A stretch of 64,000 nucleotides of DNA from Candidatus Woesearchaeota archaeon (GCA_019322435.1 JAHWIR010000006.1:1-64000); one strand, 5' to 3'. Positions 7,640 through 16,485 are shown, counted from the first letter of the stretch. The notes: generated by a model from the letters alone, not told the origin. Translations and numbers: made by a program.

Positions 7640-8527
7640 ATGGGAATCTATGAACAGATTGATTCAAATAAAAGAAAAAGCATTATTTTGATTTTTCTTT
7701 TTTTTATTCTTATAATTGGATTAGGGTTAGTCATTGGGTTATTCTATGGTAATATCTACTTTGGGACTATTCTGGCTGTAGTGATAGGAATAATATATTT
7801 CCTAATCAGCTATTATTCAGGCGGCTCTATGATATTAACAATGACAAAAGCCCACCCAGCCAATAAAAAACAACATGCACATTATATCAATACAGTGGAG
7901 GGCTTAGCAATAGCAGCAGGAATTCCAACTCCCAAGGCATATGTTATAGACGATGATGCATTAAACGCATTTGCAACAGGAAGAGATCCAGAAAACGCTT
8001 CAATAACAGTAACAACTGGTCTATTAAATAAAATGAATAGACTAGAATTAGAAGGGGTGATAGCTCATGAGATGTCTCATATTAAAAATTATGATATAAG
8101 AGTTATGATGCTTGCAGCAGTCATGGTCGGCCTAACAGTTCTATTATCTGATTTCTTATTAAGAAGTTTTTTCTGGGGTAGAAGAAGAAGGGAAAACAAC
8201 CAACTAACCTTAATTCTGCTTGGAGTTGGCATTCTCTTAGCAATCCTCTCTCCATTCATAGGAGAAGCGATTAAATTAGCCATAAGCAGGAAAAGAGAAT
8301 TCCTAGCAGACGCAGATGGAGCATTATTAACAAGATACCCAAAAGGATTAGCAGATGCTTTAAGAAAAATACAAAAAGACCCAGACCCGCTAGTAGATTA
8401 TGCAAATAAAGCAACAGCTCATTTATTTATATCAACGCCTTTTAGAAAAAAGCAAAGCTTTCTAATTAAAATGTTTGCAACTCATCCTCCAATAGAACAA
8501 AGAATCACTGCACTAGACAAGATGTAG
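7640..8527 (+). CDS. htpX: HtpX-like M48 membrane metalloprotease
   Basis: A 295-residue M48B protease with two N-terminal membrane helices, the zinc-binding IAHEMSHIKNYD motif (HExxH), two further helices and the third ligand region SRKREFLADADGA. It is expected to degrade misfolded membrane proteins with its active site in the cytoplasm. It starts at the base after the lemA stop. The family and catalytic motif are certain; the cellular substrates are not. Confidence 0.93.
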   Translation: MGIYEQIDSNKRKSIILIFLFFILIIGLGLVIGLFYGNIYFGTILAVVIGIIYFLISYYSGGSMILTMTKAHPANKKQHAHYINTVEGLAIAAGIPTPKAYVIDDDALNAFATGRDPENASITVTTGLLNKMNRLELEGVIAHEMSHIKNYDIRVMMLAAVMVGLTVLLSDFLLRSFFWGRRRRENNQLTLILLGVGILLAILSPFIGEAIKLAISRKREFLADADGALLTRYPKGLADALRKIQKDPDPLVDYANKATAHLFISTPFRKKQSFLIKMFATHPPIEQRITALDKM

Positions 8528-8580
8528 TGAAAAATTTTTATATAAGACTTCTTATCCTATACAATACTGGGGGAATTTTG

Positions 8581-9891
8581 ATGATTGACATTGGAACTGT
8601 ACTAAGACATTATAAAAGAGAAGATATCCAGAACGAGTTAGTTTTCCACTCAAAAAACAAAGAAGCTGTTGGCAGCTTCAAAGGAGAAGGCTATGCAAAA
8701 CGCCCAGATACATTGACTTATCCAAGAGATGTCTTAGAATTAGTAAAACAAGGCATAACCTCTTTCCATGCATCAGAAGAATTATGGAGCAACCCTCTCC
8801 AATTAGACCCATTGCTGAAAAAACAAGAGATAGAGCAGTTAAGAATAGGCTGGGATTTAGTGATAGATATTGACTGCCCTCATTGGTCATACTCAAAACT
8901 AATCACAGACTTGGTAATAAAAGCAATAAAACACTATAATATCCAGGCAGTCAGTGTAAAATTCTCAGGAAACAAAGGATTCCATGTTGGTATTCCTTTT
9001 GAAGCGTTCCCTCAGAAGATAGGAGAACATGATACAAGCAAGATGTTCCCTGAATATATTAGACTCATTGCATTATATCTCAAAGATATGATAAAGAATG
9101 TCTTCTTAAAAAAAGTTCTGGAGATGGAAAACAATGATATAGAAAAGATAGCAGCTAATCTGAAAAAACCAATAGAAGAAATCTCAACTGGAACTAAGCT
9201 GAATCCAGAAAAGATGATTGATATTGATACAATCCTTATCTCAGGACGCCATTTGTATAGGATGCCTTATTCCTTGCATGAAAAATCCGGTCTTGCATCA
9301 ATACCAATTGACCCAGAAAAAGTGCTGGAATTCAATAAAGATCAGGCTCTTCCAGAAAAAGTAACAATCAACACAGACCTAAGATTCCTAAACAGAGAAA
9401 ACATTGCTCCTAACCAGGCAAAAGACCTGTTTGATAAAGCAACAGAGATGATGACAGTAAAGAAAAGCATGGAAGAATTCCAGCAAAAAGAGACAAAATA
9501 TGAAGACACTATCCCAGAAACAGCCATCCCAGAGCAATTCTTCCCTCCATGCATAAAACACATTCTGTCTGGCTTGGAAGATGGAAGAAAACGCGCCCTA
9601 TTTATATTGACAAACTTCCTTACTTCAGTTGGATGGGGTTATGATAAGATTGAAGCAAGATTAAAACAATGGAACAAGAACAACAAAGAACCATTAAGAG
9701 AAGTATCTTTAGTAGGCCAATTAAGATATCATAAACAAAACAAAAAGAAAATTCTTCCTCCAAACTGCCAAAATGCCATGTATTACAAGGATTTCAGTGC
9801 CTGCAAGCCAGACAACCTCTGCAACAGGATCAAAAACCCTGTCCAATACTCAAAAAGAAAGACTTATTATTTGAATAAAGAGAAAAAATAG
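8581..9891 (+). CDS. priS: Single-chain DNA primase, PriS-PriL fusion
   Basis: A 436-residue primase. The N-terminal two thirds is an archaeo-eukaryotic primase catalytic domain with the metal-binding DID of LVIDIDCPHW (Asp96, Asp98) and SGNKGFH (129-135). The C-terminal 116 residues match the iron-sulfur domain of PriL, with four cysteines at about 324, 396, 408 and 414 (PPC, NC, SAC, NLC) and the KNPVQYSKRK tail. Such fused, single-subunit primases are known in Nanoarchaeum and other DPANN archaea. I choose the ATG at 8581 over an upstream GTG, because TATATAAG at 8541 and GGGGG at 8569 lie between them. Confidence 0.92.
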   Translation: MIDIGTVLRHYKREDIQNELVFHSKNKEAVGSFKGEGYAKRPDTLTYPRDVLELVKQGITSFHASEELWSNPLQLDPLLKKQEIEQLRIGWDLVIDIDCPHWSYSKLITDLVIKAIKHYNIQAVSVKFSGNKGFHVGIPFEAFPQKIGEHDTSKMFPEYIRLIALYLKDMIKNVFLKKVLEMENNDIEKIAANLKKPIEEISTGTKLNPEKMIDIDTILISGRHLYRMPYSLHEKSGLASIPIDPEKVLEFNKDQALPEKVTINTDLRFLNRENIAPNQAKDLFDKATEMMTVKKSMEEFQQKETKYEDTIPETAIPEQFFPPCIKHILSGLEDGRKRALFILTNFLTSVGWGYDKIEARLKQWNKNNKEPLREVSLVGQLRYHKQNKKKILPPNCQNAMYYKDFSACKPDNLCNRIKNPVQYSKRKTYYLNKEKK

Positions 9892-9899
9892 AATGTCTC

Positions 9900-10328
9900 T
9901 TACCATTCTGAAGGATTCCAAATACTGCAGATAGAAGTAACTAGCCCTTCCTTTAGATGTTCCCAAAACGTTTCATGATGTCTTATATATTCTATGCGCC
10001 TTTCTGCTTCAATAATTCTTTCAGGAAGCCTTCTTTGTTCTTTTTCTGCAGAATTGTTCATACTATATTTGCCTCTGCTTTCAATCCCATGCCTTTTAAG
10101 TTCCAAAGTTAAATATTTATTAAACTCTCTTTCTTCCATGCCTTCTGGAGCAAGTTTTACTTTGTCTTCAAGAATCTCTGTAAATGTACTTACATCAAAA
10201 AAAATTTGAGAAACAAAAGATCTTGGATATGATGAAGTAAACCAAAATGCCCGCTGGTCATCCTTTGGGCTTCTATACTCCTCCTCCCAAGCATAAAAGA
10301 ACCATGCACTATATAATGTTTGATCCAT
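9900..10328 (-). CDS. Hypothetical protein, 142 residues
   Basis: No family recognised. It is a soluble, mixed-charge protein, aromatic at the start (MDQTLYSAWFFYAWEEEY) with a charged helix-rich middle (EREFNKYLTLELKRHG, PERIIEAERRIEYI) and a tryptophan-ending C terminus (SIWNPSEW). It faces the primase gene with an 8-bp gap and diverges from the ribosomal operon. A TATA-like CTTTAAAAAT sits about 27 bp upstream of its ATG. It may be lineage-specific. Confidence 0.6.
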   Translation of the reverse strand: MDQTLYSAWFFYAWEEEYRSPKDDQRAFWFTSSYPRSFVSQIFFDVSTFTEILEDKVKLAPEGMEEREFNKYLTLELKRHGIESRGKYSMNNSAEKEQRRLPERIIEAERRIEYIRHHETFWEHLKEGLVTSICSIWNPSEW

Positions 10329-10642
10329 AAAAAAACAAATAGGACGTTATTTTTAAAGTTTATTATAAAAGTAACTTCTTTTTCGCAACCTTTATACGAA
10401 GGTTGGCAAAGCCAACCAAGTATCTGGTTGTGTTTTGACTCGACAAAACACAACCTTTATAAACCATTCCTCGTTCTCTGATACTCTCGAGACAGTGTTT
10501 AAAGGGTGTTTAAACACATTTAGTAAACCTATAGCCTGAAAAAAGACTTTTTCAGTACAAATGGTTGAATAAACTATTTTTCTAAAAAAGGTCTTAATAA
10601 AAGGCTGCTTTCAATAAAAAAGAAAGATAGAGAGATTAATCT
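10329..10642. promoter_or_regulatory. Divergent control region of the ribosomal superoperon
   Basis: A 314-bp gene-free stretch between the divergent hypothetical gene and rpl3. It holds two tandem perfect inverted repeats (10401-10455), a palindrome TCTCGAGA (10485-10492) and a third hairpin with 8-bp arms, CTGAAAAA and TTTTTCAG, at about 10537-10556. TTTATAAA at 10456-10463, directly after the second hairpin, is the best TATA candidate for rpl3; AATAAAAGG near 10597 is another. If transcription starts near 10486, the leader is about 155 nt, long for this genome and able to fold, so leader-level control is plausible but unproven. Confidence 0.5.
10401..10455. repeat. Tandem hairpins upstream of rpl3
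   Basis: The first inverted repeat is GGTTGGC-AAA-GCCAACC (10401-10417). The second has 12-bp perfect arms, GGTTGTGTTTTG (10426-10437) and its complement (10444-10455), around ACTCGA. A TATA-like TTTATAAA begins at the next base. The same two-hairpin arrangement, with different sequence, precedes the promoter of PAN. Confidence 0.75.
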
Positions 10643-11608
10643 ATGGCAAAAAAACACAAACCAAGAAGCGGATCATTGCAGTTTTGGCCAAGAAAAAGAG
10701 CCAAACGAGCTTATGCTAGAGTCCACTCTTGGCCTGCATCAAAAGAAGCAAAACCACTAGGATTTGCTGGCTATAAAGTAGGGATGGCTCATGTCATATT
10801 TACTGATAACAGACCAAATGCAATGACAAAAGGCCAAGACATCTCAATGCCCGTTACAATCATTGAATGTCCGCCGCTAAAAACTGCTTCTATCATTTTC
10901 TACAAAAAAACAACAACTGGCTTACAGGCTTCTTCTGCTGTTCTTGCGCCAAAATTAGACAAAGAATTAGCAAGAAAGATAATTTCAGCAAAAAAAATAA
11001 AGAAAAAATTAGAAGATTTCAAGCCAGAAGAATTTGATGATATTAAAATCTTAGTTTATACACAGCCAAAACTAACTACAATTGGAAAAAAGAAGCCAGA
11101 ACTGTTTGAATTAGGCTTAGGCGGAAAAATACAAGACAAATACAATTGGGCAAAAGAGAATCTGGGCAAAGAGATTAACATCAAAGACGCTCTTGCAGAA
11201 GGCCAGCATGTTGATATTCACTCAATCACAAAAGGAAAAGGGCTTGCAGGCCCTATGAAAAGATTTGGTATATCCAGAACATCGCATAAATCCGAAAAAG
11301 GAGTCAGAAATCCTGCTAACCTGGGAGCATGGACAGGTGCAAGGCAATGGAGAGTTGCCAAGGCAGGTCAATTAGGCTTCCAGCAAAGGACAGAGCTTAA
11401 CAAATGGCTTCTAAAGATAGGAGACAAACCAGAAGAAGCTAATCCAAAATCAGGATTCAAGAGATATGGACTCATAAAAAATCCTTACATCCTGCTCAAA
11501 GGCTCAATAGGAGGAGCAACTAAGAGATTGATAACATTAACAGATCCAATAAGGCCAAACAGAAAACATCCTGCAGAAGCTCCTGCAATATCTGAGATAA
11601 TAAACTAA
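10643..11608 (+). CDS. rpl3: Large ribosomal subunit protein uL3
   Basis: A 321-residue archaeal/eukaryotic-type L3. Diagnostic segments are the RSGSLQFWPRKRAKR start, GFAGYKVGMAHV, and the AGPMKRFGISRTSHKSEKG loop, which reaches toward the peptidyl-transferase centre. It is the first gene of the superoperon. The rpl4 ATG follows the stop by one base. Length and content are normal for archaea. Confidence 0.97.
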   Translation: MAKKHKPRSGSLQFWPRKRAKRAYARVHSWPASKEAKPLGFAGYKVGMAHVIFTDNRPNAMTKGQDISMPVTIIECPPLKTASIIFYKKTTTGLQASSAVLAPKLDKELARKIISAKKIKKKLEDFKPEEFDDIKILVYTQPKLTTIGKKKPELFELGLGGKIQDKYNWAKENLGKEINIKDALAEGQHVDIHSITKGKGLAGPMKRFGISRTSHKSEKGVRNPANLGAWTGARQWRVAKAGQLGFQQRTELNKWLLKIGDKPEEANPKSGFKRYGLIKNPYILLKGSIGGATKRLITLTDPIRPNRKHPAEAPAISEIIN

Positions 11609-11609
11609 A

Positions 11610-12416
11610 ATGGAATTAAATATACTTACACAAAAAGCAGAAGAAAAAGGGAAAAAATCCCTGCCAAAACAATTTAATGAAGATATAAGGCCTGATTTAA
11701 TAGCAAGATCTGTTCTTACATTGCAAGCTAACAAGCGCCAGCCATATGGTGCATCAAAAGAAGCAGGTAAAAGATCTTCTTCAAACCTCTCAAAAAGAAG
11801 AAGAAAATACAGGGGAACATATGGTATTGGCCAATCAAGAACACCAAGAAAGGTTCTTACAAGAAGAGGAACAAGAATGTATTATGTTGGAGCATTTGCT
11901 CCGCAAACAGTTGGTGGTAGAAGAGCGCATCCACCAAAAGCAGAAAAAATACTCGGGAAAAAAGTCAATAAAAAAGAAAACAAAAAAGCAATAAGATCTG
12001 CACTAGCAGCTACAACCAAAACAAGTTTAGTAAAAGATAGAGGCCATATGCCTCCAGAAAAATATCCATTCATAATCGACAATTCATTTGAATCATTATC
12101 AAAAACAAAAGATATCAAGACAGCATTGATTGCTCTTGGCTTGAAAGACGAACTGACAAGAAGCTCAAAAAAGACAATCAGAGCAGGAAAAGGAAAAACA
12201 AGAGGCAGAAAATACAGAAAAAAGAAAGGAATCTTATTAGTTGTTTCAAAAGACTGCAGCCTTAACAAAGCAGCAAGAAACATTCCTGGAATAGACATAG
12301 CTCCTGTAAACAGCCTAAACACTGAATTGCTCGCTCCAGGCGCAATCCCAGGAAGATTAACACTGTTCACAGAAGCTGCTTTAGATAAACTAGACAAAGA
12401 TAAACTATTCATGTGA
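11610..12416 (+). CDS. rpl4: Large ribosomal subunit protein uL4
   Basis: A 268-residue archaeal L4. The tunnel-lining loop is seen as RRRKYRGTYGIGQSRTPRK and the FAPQTVGGRRAHPPKAEK block; the C-terminal Rossmann-like part carries RGRKYRKKKGILLVV. L4 lines the exit tunnel and holds 23S rRNA. Second gene of the operon; its stop overlaps an upstream GTG of rpl23. Confidence 0.97.
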   Translation: MELNILTQKAEEKGKKSLPKQFNEDIRPDLIARSVLTLQANKRQPYGASKEAGKRSSSNLSKRRRKYRGTYGIGQSRTPRKVLTRRGTRMYYVGAFAPQTVGGRRAHPPKAEKILGKKVNKKENKKAIRSALAATTKTSLVKDRGHMPPEKYPFIIDNSFESLSKTKDIKTALIALGLKDELTRSSKKTIRAGKGKTRGRKYRKKKGILLVVSKDCSLNKAARNIPGIDIAPVNSLNTELLAPGAIPGRLTLFTEAALDKLDKDKLFM

Positions 12417-12421
12417 TAAAA

Positions 12422-12682
12422 ATGGACCCATACTCAATAGTCAAAAACCCCTTATCAACTGAAAAATCAATCAGATTGATGGAATCAGAGAACAAGCTGA
12501 TATTTGTTGTAGACAAAAAAGCAACAAAACAGGAAATAAAGAAAGCAGTTGAAACATTATTCAAGGCAAAAGTAAGAAAAGTCAACACATTTGTAACATC
12601 AGAAGGTGAAAAACGGGCTTATGTCCAATTTTCAGCAGAAACACCTGCTGTTGATATTGCAACACAACTAGGGTTGATATAA
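12422..12682 (+). CDS. rpl23: Large ribosomal subunit protein uL23
   Basis: An 86-residue L23 with the conserved NPLSTEKSIRLME start and the F(K)AKVRKVNTF loop. It sits at the tunnel exit, where SRP and the translocon dock. I start it at ATG 12422; a GTG at 12413 overlaps the rpl4 stop and would add three residues. It is co-transcribed with rpl2, one base downstream. Confidence 0.95.
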   Translation: MDPYSIVKNPLSTEKSIRLMESENKLIFVVDKKATKQEIKKAVETLFKAKVRKVNTFVTSEGEKRAYVQFSAETPAVDIATQLGLI

Positions 12683-12683
12683 A

Positions 12684-13397
12684 ATGGGAAAAAATCTAAT
12701 TCAACAAAGGAGAGGGAGAGGAACAGCTACATTTAGAGCTCCAAGCTTCAGATATAAAGGCAATACAAGCCATAACAAATTGACAGATAAGACACTGAAA
12801 GGAAAAATCATAGACCTGATCACTTGCCAAGGACACTCAGCTCCTTTAGCTCAAATCCAATATGAAAACGGAGAAAAAATACTGATGATTGCTCCAGAAG
12901 GGATAAGAGTTGGAGATTCAATAGAATCTGGTCCTGAATCAAAAGCAAAAGCAGGAAACATACTTCCATTAAAGAGTGTCCCAACAGGAACTACTATTTA
13001 TAATATAGAATCACAGCCAGGAGATGGTGGAAAATTTGTAAAATCTTCTGGAACATCTGCAAAAGTTGCTGGAAAGACAAGAGCAGGAATCACAATACTG
13101 CTTCCTTCAAGCAAGAAAAAGATATTCAATCCAGAATGCAGGGCTTGTATAGGAATAATTGCAGGCTCTGGACGTTTAGAAAAACCATTCCTAAAAGCAG
13201 GAAACAGATATTATGCTAAAAAGGTAAAGAATAAGATATATCCTCATGTTCAAGGCATATCTATGAATGCAGTTGCTCATCCATTTGGTGGAAAATCATC
13301 CCGTATCAAAGGAAGGCCTTTGCAGGCATCCAGGAATGCTCCACCAGGAAGAAAAGTTGGAAATATAGCTCCTAGAAGATCAGGTCATAAGAGGTAA
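12684..13397 (+). CDS. rpl2: Large ribosomal subunit protein uL2
   Basis: A 237-residue archaeal L2: an RRGRGTATFRAPSFRYKG start, KKKIFNPECRACIGIIAGSG in the second barrel, and the invariant VAHPFGGKSSRIKGRP segment near the peptidyl-transferase centre. Archaeal length, shorter than bacterial L2. Tightly packed between rpl23 and rps19. Confidence 0.97.
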   Translation: MGKNLIQQRRGRGTATFRAPSFRYKGNTSHNKLTDKTLKGKIIDLITCQGHSAPLAQIQYENGEKILMIAPEGIRVGDSIESGPESKAKAGNILPLKSVPTGTTIYNIESQPGDGGKFVKSSGTSAKVAGKTRAGITILLPSSKKKIFNPECRACIGIIAGSGRLEKPFLKAGNRYYAKKVKNKIYPHVQGISMNAVAHPFGGKSSRIKGRPLQASRNAPPGRKVGNIAPRRSGHKR

Positions 13398-13402
13398 AAA
13401 CA

Positions 13403-13786
13403 ATGGCAAAAAAAGAATTCACATATTACGGAAAAACATTGGAAGAGCTTCAAAAACTAAGCTTGACTGAGTTTGCTGAACTAGCTCCAGCAAGAGTAAG
13501 AAGATCTCTTAAACGCGGCCTTACAGACCAGCAAAAAATCCTGCTTAAAAAAATCAAAAAAGAAGAGCAAAACATTGAAACTCATTGCAGAAACATGATC
13601 ATCCTGCCAGAGATGGCAAACAAAACAATCAGCATCCATAACGGCAAATCATTCATAAAAATCATGATTCTGCCAGAGATGATCGGGCATTATCTTGGAG
13701 AGTTTGCAGGAACAAGAAAAGGTGTTTCCCACAGTGCTCCAGGAATCGGTGCTACTAGATCATCTGCAGCATTATCAGTTAAATAA
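13403..13786 (+). CDS. rps19: Small ribosomal subunit protein uS19
   Basis: A 127-residue S19 of archaeal/eukaryotic (S15e) type. LPEMANKTISIHNGKSF and MIGHYLGEFAGTRKGVSHSAPGIGATRSS match the conserved 16S-binding head domain. It contacts the A-site finger and tRNA on the subunit head. Usual operon position before rpl22. Confidence 0.97.
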   Translation: MAKKEFTYYGKTLEELQKLSLTEFAELAPARVRRSLKRGLTDQQKILLKKIKKEEQNIETHCRNMIILPEMANKTISIHNGKSFIKIMILPEMIGHYLGEFAGTRKGVSHSAPGIGATRSSAALSVK

Positions 13787-13788
13787 AG

Positions 13789-14385
13789 ATGACAACGCAA
13801 AAATACGCAATACAGGATTTGAATGAAAACACAGCAAAAGCAATAGGCAGATCCCTGCCAATATCAACAAAACAATCAGTGGAAATCTGCAGTTTGCTTA
13901 GAAACAAGAATCTCCAAAAAGCAAAACAAATCCTTAGCAAGGTAATTGCAAAGAAGATGCCTGTTCCATACAAAAAGTACAACAGGGCAATGGGCCATAA
14001 AAAAGGAAAACTTGCAGTTGGAAGATATCCTGTAAACGCCAGCAAAAATATCCTGTCTATATTGGAGTCAGTTGAAGCGAATGCGCAATTCAAAGGTCTT
14101 AACACAGGAAGCCTTGTAATAACTCATATTTGTACTCATAAAGCAAGAAACCAGCCTAGATATGGAAGGCAGCGTGGAAGAACAATGAAAAGAAGCCATA
14201 TTGAGGTTGTTGTTGAAGAAAAAGCTGAAAAGAAAAAAGAAACTAAAGCAGAACCAGGTACCCAGACGACGAAGGAGTCTGACTCTACGCAAAAGAAAGT
14301 AGAAGAAAAGAAAGAAGCTCCAAAAGTTGAGGAAAAGAAAGAGCAACCAAAGGCTGAAGAAGAACCTAAAGAGGAATCAAAATGA
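13789..14385 (+). CDS. rpl22: uL22 with mini-element-bearing acidic/basic tail
   Basis: The first 150 residues are a normal archaeal L22 (KNLQKAKQILSKVIAKKMPVP; HICTHKARNQPRYGRQRGR). The last 45 or so form a Lys/Glu/Pro/Ala tail, within which a 36-bp repeat codes for GTQTTKESDST (from residue 157). The tail cannot fit the folded L22 position and is probably a flexible surface extension. Its stop overlaps the rps3 start (ATGA). Confidence 0.95.
   Translation: MTTQKYAIQDLNENTAKAIGRSLPISTKQSVEICSLLRNKNLQKAKQILSKVIAKKMPVPYKKYNRAMGHKKGKLAVGRYPVNASKNILSILESVEANAQFKGLNTGSLVITHICTHKARNQPRYGRQRGRTMKRSHIEVVVEEKAEKKKETKAEPGTQTTKESDSTQKKVEEKKEAPKVEEKKEQPKAEEEPKEESK
14255..14290. repeat. 36-bp GTQTT/SDS mini-element copy in rpl22
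   Basis: Begins CAGGTACCCAGACGAC and ends GTCTGACTCTACGC. It is identical over its full 36 bp to the copy in rps3. It is read as P-GTQTTKESDST in phase with the other copies. CAGAC and GTCTG can pair as a 5-bp stem around 9 bases. Confidence 0.85.
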
Positions 14386-15149
14386 TTGAGAGAGATTTTG
14401 TAAAACAAAAGAAAAAAGAATATCAAATCCAAGAATTTGTAGTTTCTAACCTTAGCAATGTTGGACACTCAAAAACAAGGATGCGGCGTACTCCATTAGG
14501 AGAGAAGATAATAGTCTATGCTTCACGTCCTGGACTTGTGGTTGGAAGAGAAGGTAAAAACATCAAAAACCTGACAGCAGCTCTAAAAAAGAGATTCAAA
14601 CTGGAGAATCCTCAAATTGAGATTGCTGAAGTTGAAAATATCCATCTTGATGCCAACATTGTTTCAGAAAGGATTGCATCATCTTTAGAAAGATTTGGCT
14701 CAAGCAAATTCAAAGGTATTGGCCATAAAGTCATGGGGGAAGCAATGAATGCTGGTGCCTTAGGTATAGAAATCATAATCTCAGGAAAAGTCCCTAGTTC
14801 AAGAGCAAAGTCTTGGAGATTCTATCAAGGCTATCTAAAGAAGTGCGGGGACATCGCCTTAACAGGAGTAGACACAGCATACGCTTCTGCAAAACTAAAG
14901 TCAGGCGTTGTTGGAATCCAAGTCAGAATAATGCCTCCTGAAACAAAACTTCCTGATCATATTGAATTGACAGAAGAAGTGCAAGAAGTTGTTGAAGAAG
15001 TAAAGGAAGAAAAAGAAGAGCCAGGTACCCAGACGACGAAGGAGTCTGACTCTACGCTAAAAGAAAAGGCTGAGAAAACAAAAGTTGAGGAGAAAAAAGA
15101 AACCAAGACTGAAGAAAAGAAAGAAGAGGAGACAAAAGAAGAAAAATGA
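14382..15149 (+). CDS. rps3: uS3 with mini-element-bearing tail
   Basis: Residues 1-205 are archaeal S3: a KH domain (RPGLVVGREGKNIKNL) and the C-terminal domain ending VGIQVRIMPPETKLPD. S3 lines the mRNA entry tunnel and takes part in mRNA unwinding. The last 50 residues are a Glu/Lys-rich tail that carries the same in-frame 36-bp repeat as L22 (from residue 214). It overlaps rpl22 and rpl29 by 4 bp each, so translation is coupled. Confidence 0.95.
   Translation: MIERDFVKQKKKEYQIQEFVVSNLSNVGHSKTRMRRTPLGEKIIVYASRPGLVVGREGKNIKNLTAALKKRFKLENPQIEIAEVENIHLDANIVSERIASSLERFGSSKFKGIGHKVMGEAMNAGALGIEIIISGKVPSSRAKSWRFYQGYLKKCGDIALTGVDTAYASAKLKSGVVGIQVRIMPPETKLPDHIELTEEVQEVVEEVKEEKEEPGTQTTKESDSTLKEKAEKTKVEEKKETKTEEKKEEETKEEK
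15022..15057. repeat. 36-bp GTQTT/SDS mini-element copy in rps3
   Basis: Identical to the rpl22 copy 767 bp upstream, in the same codon phase (GGT ACC CAG ACG ACG AAG). The flanking tail codons differ in detail from those in rpl22, so the match is confined to the element itself. Confidence 0.85.
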
Positions 15150-15397
15150 AAGCAAAAGACTTGCGCTCAATGTCAAAACAAGAACTTAACTCAAAATTAG
15201 AAGAGTTAAGAAAAGAAATGATTAAACATAATGCTCAAATCAGCACAGGAACTACACCAAAGAGTCCTGGGCAAGTTAGAGAAATCAAAAAGACTATTGC
15301 CAAGATATTGACAATAGTTGGAACACAAAAAGAGGAGCCTTCAAAAGCTAAAGCAGAAGAAGCTAAAGAAGCTCCTAAAACCGAGGAGAAAAAATAA
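15146..15397 (+). CDS. rpl29: Large ribosomal subunit protein uL29
   Basis: An 83-residue protein. The first 60 residues are L29 (KDLRSMSKQELNSKLEELRKE ... REIKKTIAKILTI), a helical hairpin at the tunnel exit. The final 20 residues are another Lys/Glu/Ala tail, which makes it longer than the usual 65-70. The 3' end overlaps the aIF1 start by one base. Confidence 0.95.
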   Translation: MKAKDLRSMSKQELNSKLEELRKEMIKHNAQISTGTTPKSPGQVREIKKTIAKILTIVGTQKEEPSKAKAEEAKEAPKTEEKK

Positions 15398-15705
15398 TGG
15401 CTGAAGTTTGTCCGGATTGCGGGCTACCAAAAGAACTTTGTGTTTGTGAAACAATTGCAAAAGAAAGCCAAAAGATAACAGTGACCACAGTAAAGAAAGC
15501 CTTTGGAAAGATCAACACAGTTATCCGAGGCATTGATGAGAAAGAGATCAACCTCAAAGACCTGGCAAAAAAGCTGAAAAGCAAATTTGCTTGCGGAGGA
15601 ACAGCAAAAGACGGCAAGATTGAGTTGCAGGGAGATCACAAACAGCATATCAAAGAAAGCTTAGTAAAATTTGGTTTTGCTCCTGAGACAATCGAAGTTA
15701 GATAA
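15397..15705 (+). CDS. Translation initiation factor aIF1 (SUI1)
   Basis: A 102-residue SUI1/eIF1 homologue. A zinc-ribbon-like start with four Cys (CPDCGLPKELCVC) precedes the SUI1 fold (ITVTTVKKAFGKINTVIRG; KSKFACGGTAKDGKIELQGDH). It checks start-codon pairing on the 30S subunit. The location between rpl29 and the Rpp29 gene is the standard archaeal order. Confidence 0.95.
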   Translation: MAEVCPDCGLPKELCVCETIAKESQKITVTTVKKAFGKINTVIRGIDEKEINLKDLAKKLKSKFACGGTAKDGKIELQGDHKQHIKESLVKFGFAPETIEVR

Positions 15706-15728
15706 CTCGATTAAAAATTGGAAATAGA

Positions 15729-15980
15729 ATGAAGTTAAATGTAAAAGATATCGCTAAACGCGAGATCATAGGTTTAGAAACAGAAATCATTGATTCAAAA
15801 AACAAGAGCAACATTGGAATCAAAGGAAAAATCATTGATGAAACAAAAAGCACAATAATAATCAAGGACAAGAAGGCCAAAAAAAGGCTGTTGAAAAACA
15901 ACATCACACTCAAAATCAACAACATAACAATCAAAGGCAAACTATTGCAAGGAAAGCCAAAAGAAAGAATCAAGAAATAA
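15729..15980 (+). CDS. RNase P protein component 1 (Rpp29/Pop4)
   Basis: An 83-residue Rpp29, a small Sm-like barrel with REIIGLETEIIDSKNKSNIGIKG and IIKDKKAKKRLLKNNITLKI. It binds the specificity domain of RNase P RNA with Rpp21. The start is the ATG at 15729, 23 bp after aIF1. It is close to the minimal size for the family and lies in its standard place before rps17. Confidence 0.9.
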   Translation: MKLNVKDIAKREIIGLETEIIDSKNKSNIGIKGKIIDETKSTIIIKDKKAKKRLLKNNITLKINNITIKGKLLQGKPKERIKK

Positions 15981-15981
15981 A

Positions 15982-16485
15982 ATGAAAAAAGCAAAAGACA
16001 TCGGAATTAATGTAAAACCACCAAAAAAAGAATGTGAAGACAAGAACTGTCCATTCCATGGAAACCTAAAACCAAGAGGAAAAGTCTTCACAGGAGTAGT
16101 TTTAGCTAAAGACACCCATAAATCAGCAACAGTTGAATGGTCATACACTATTGCAATCCCAAAATACGAAAGAAGCGAGACAAGGAGAACAAAGATCCAT
16201 GTTCATAACCCTCCTTGCATTGACGCAGATGTTGCAGATGTTGTCAGAGTAGCTGAAACCCATCCTCTGTCTAAAACAAAGAATTTTGTCATAATCGAAA
16301 ATTTAGGTAAGAAAAAAGGATTCATAGAAGAACTCGCTGCAAGAGAAGAGGCAACAGTAGAAGGAGCAGCAAAACCAGAACCAAAAGGAGAAGGTGCTGA
16401 AGCTCCAAAGAAAGAAGTTGAAGAAAAAAAGGAAGAGCCAAAACCTAAGGAAGAAGCTCCAAAAGAAGAGGAGGTTAAAGAATAA
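15982..16485 (+). CDS. rps17: uS17 with long C-terminal tail
   Basis: Residues 1-112 are archaeal S17 (CPFHGNLKPRGKVFTGVVLAKD; KYERSETRRTKIHVHNPPCI; GDVVRVAET-like VADVVRVAETHPLSKTK). The last 55 residues are an Ala/Glu/Lys/Pro tail with EEKKEEPKPKEE repeats and no mini-element. S17 binds the 5' domain of 16S rRNA. Overlaps rpl14 by one base. Confidence 0.95.
   Translation: MKKAKDIGINVKPPKKECEDKNCPFHGNLKPRGKVFTGVVLAKDTHKSATVEWSYTIAIPKYERSETRRTKIHVHNPPCIDADVADVVRVAETHPLSKTKNFVIIENLGKKKGFIEELAAREEATVEGAAKPEPKGEGAEAPKKEVEEKKEEPKPKEEAPKEEEVKE

Noticed and set aside
14255..15057. Mini-element copies in rpl22 and rps3 explained only by duplication of a Lys/Glu tail
   Set aside because: The identity stops sharply at the element edges, the flanking tails differ, and two further copies lie in rpl15 and in the Hef linker, far from any such tail.
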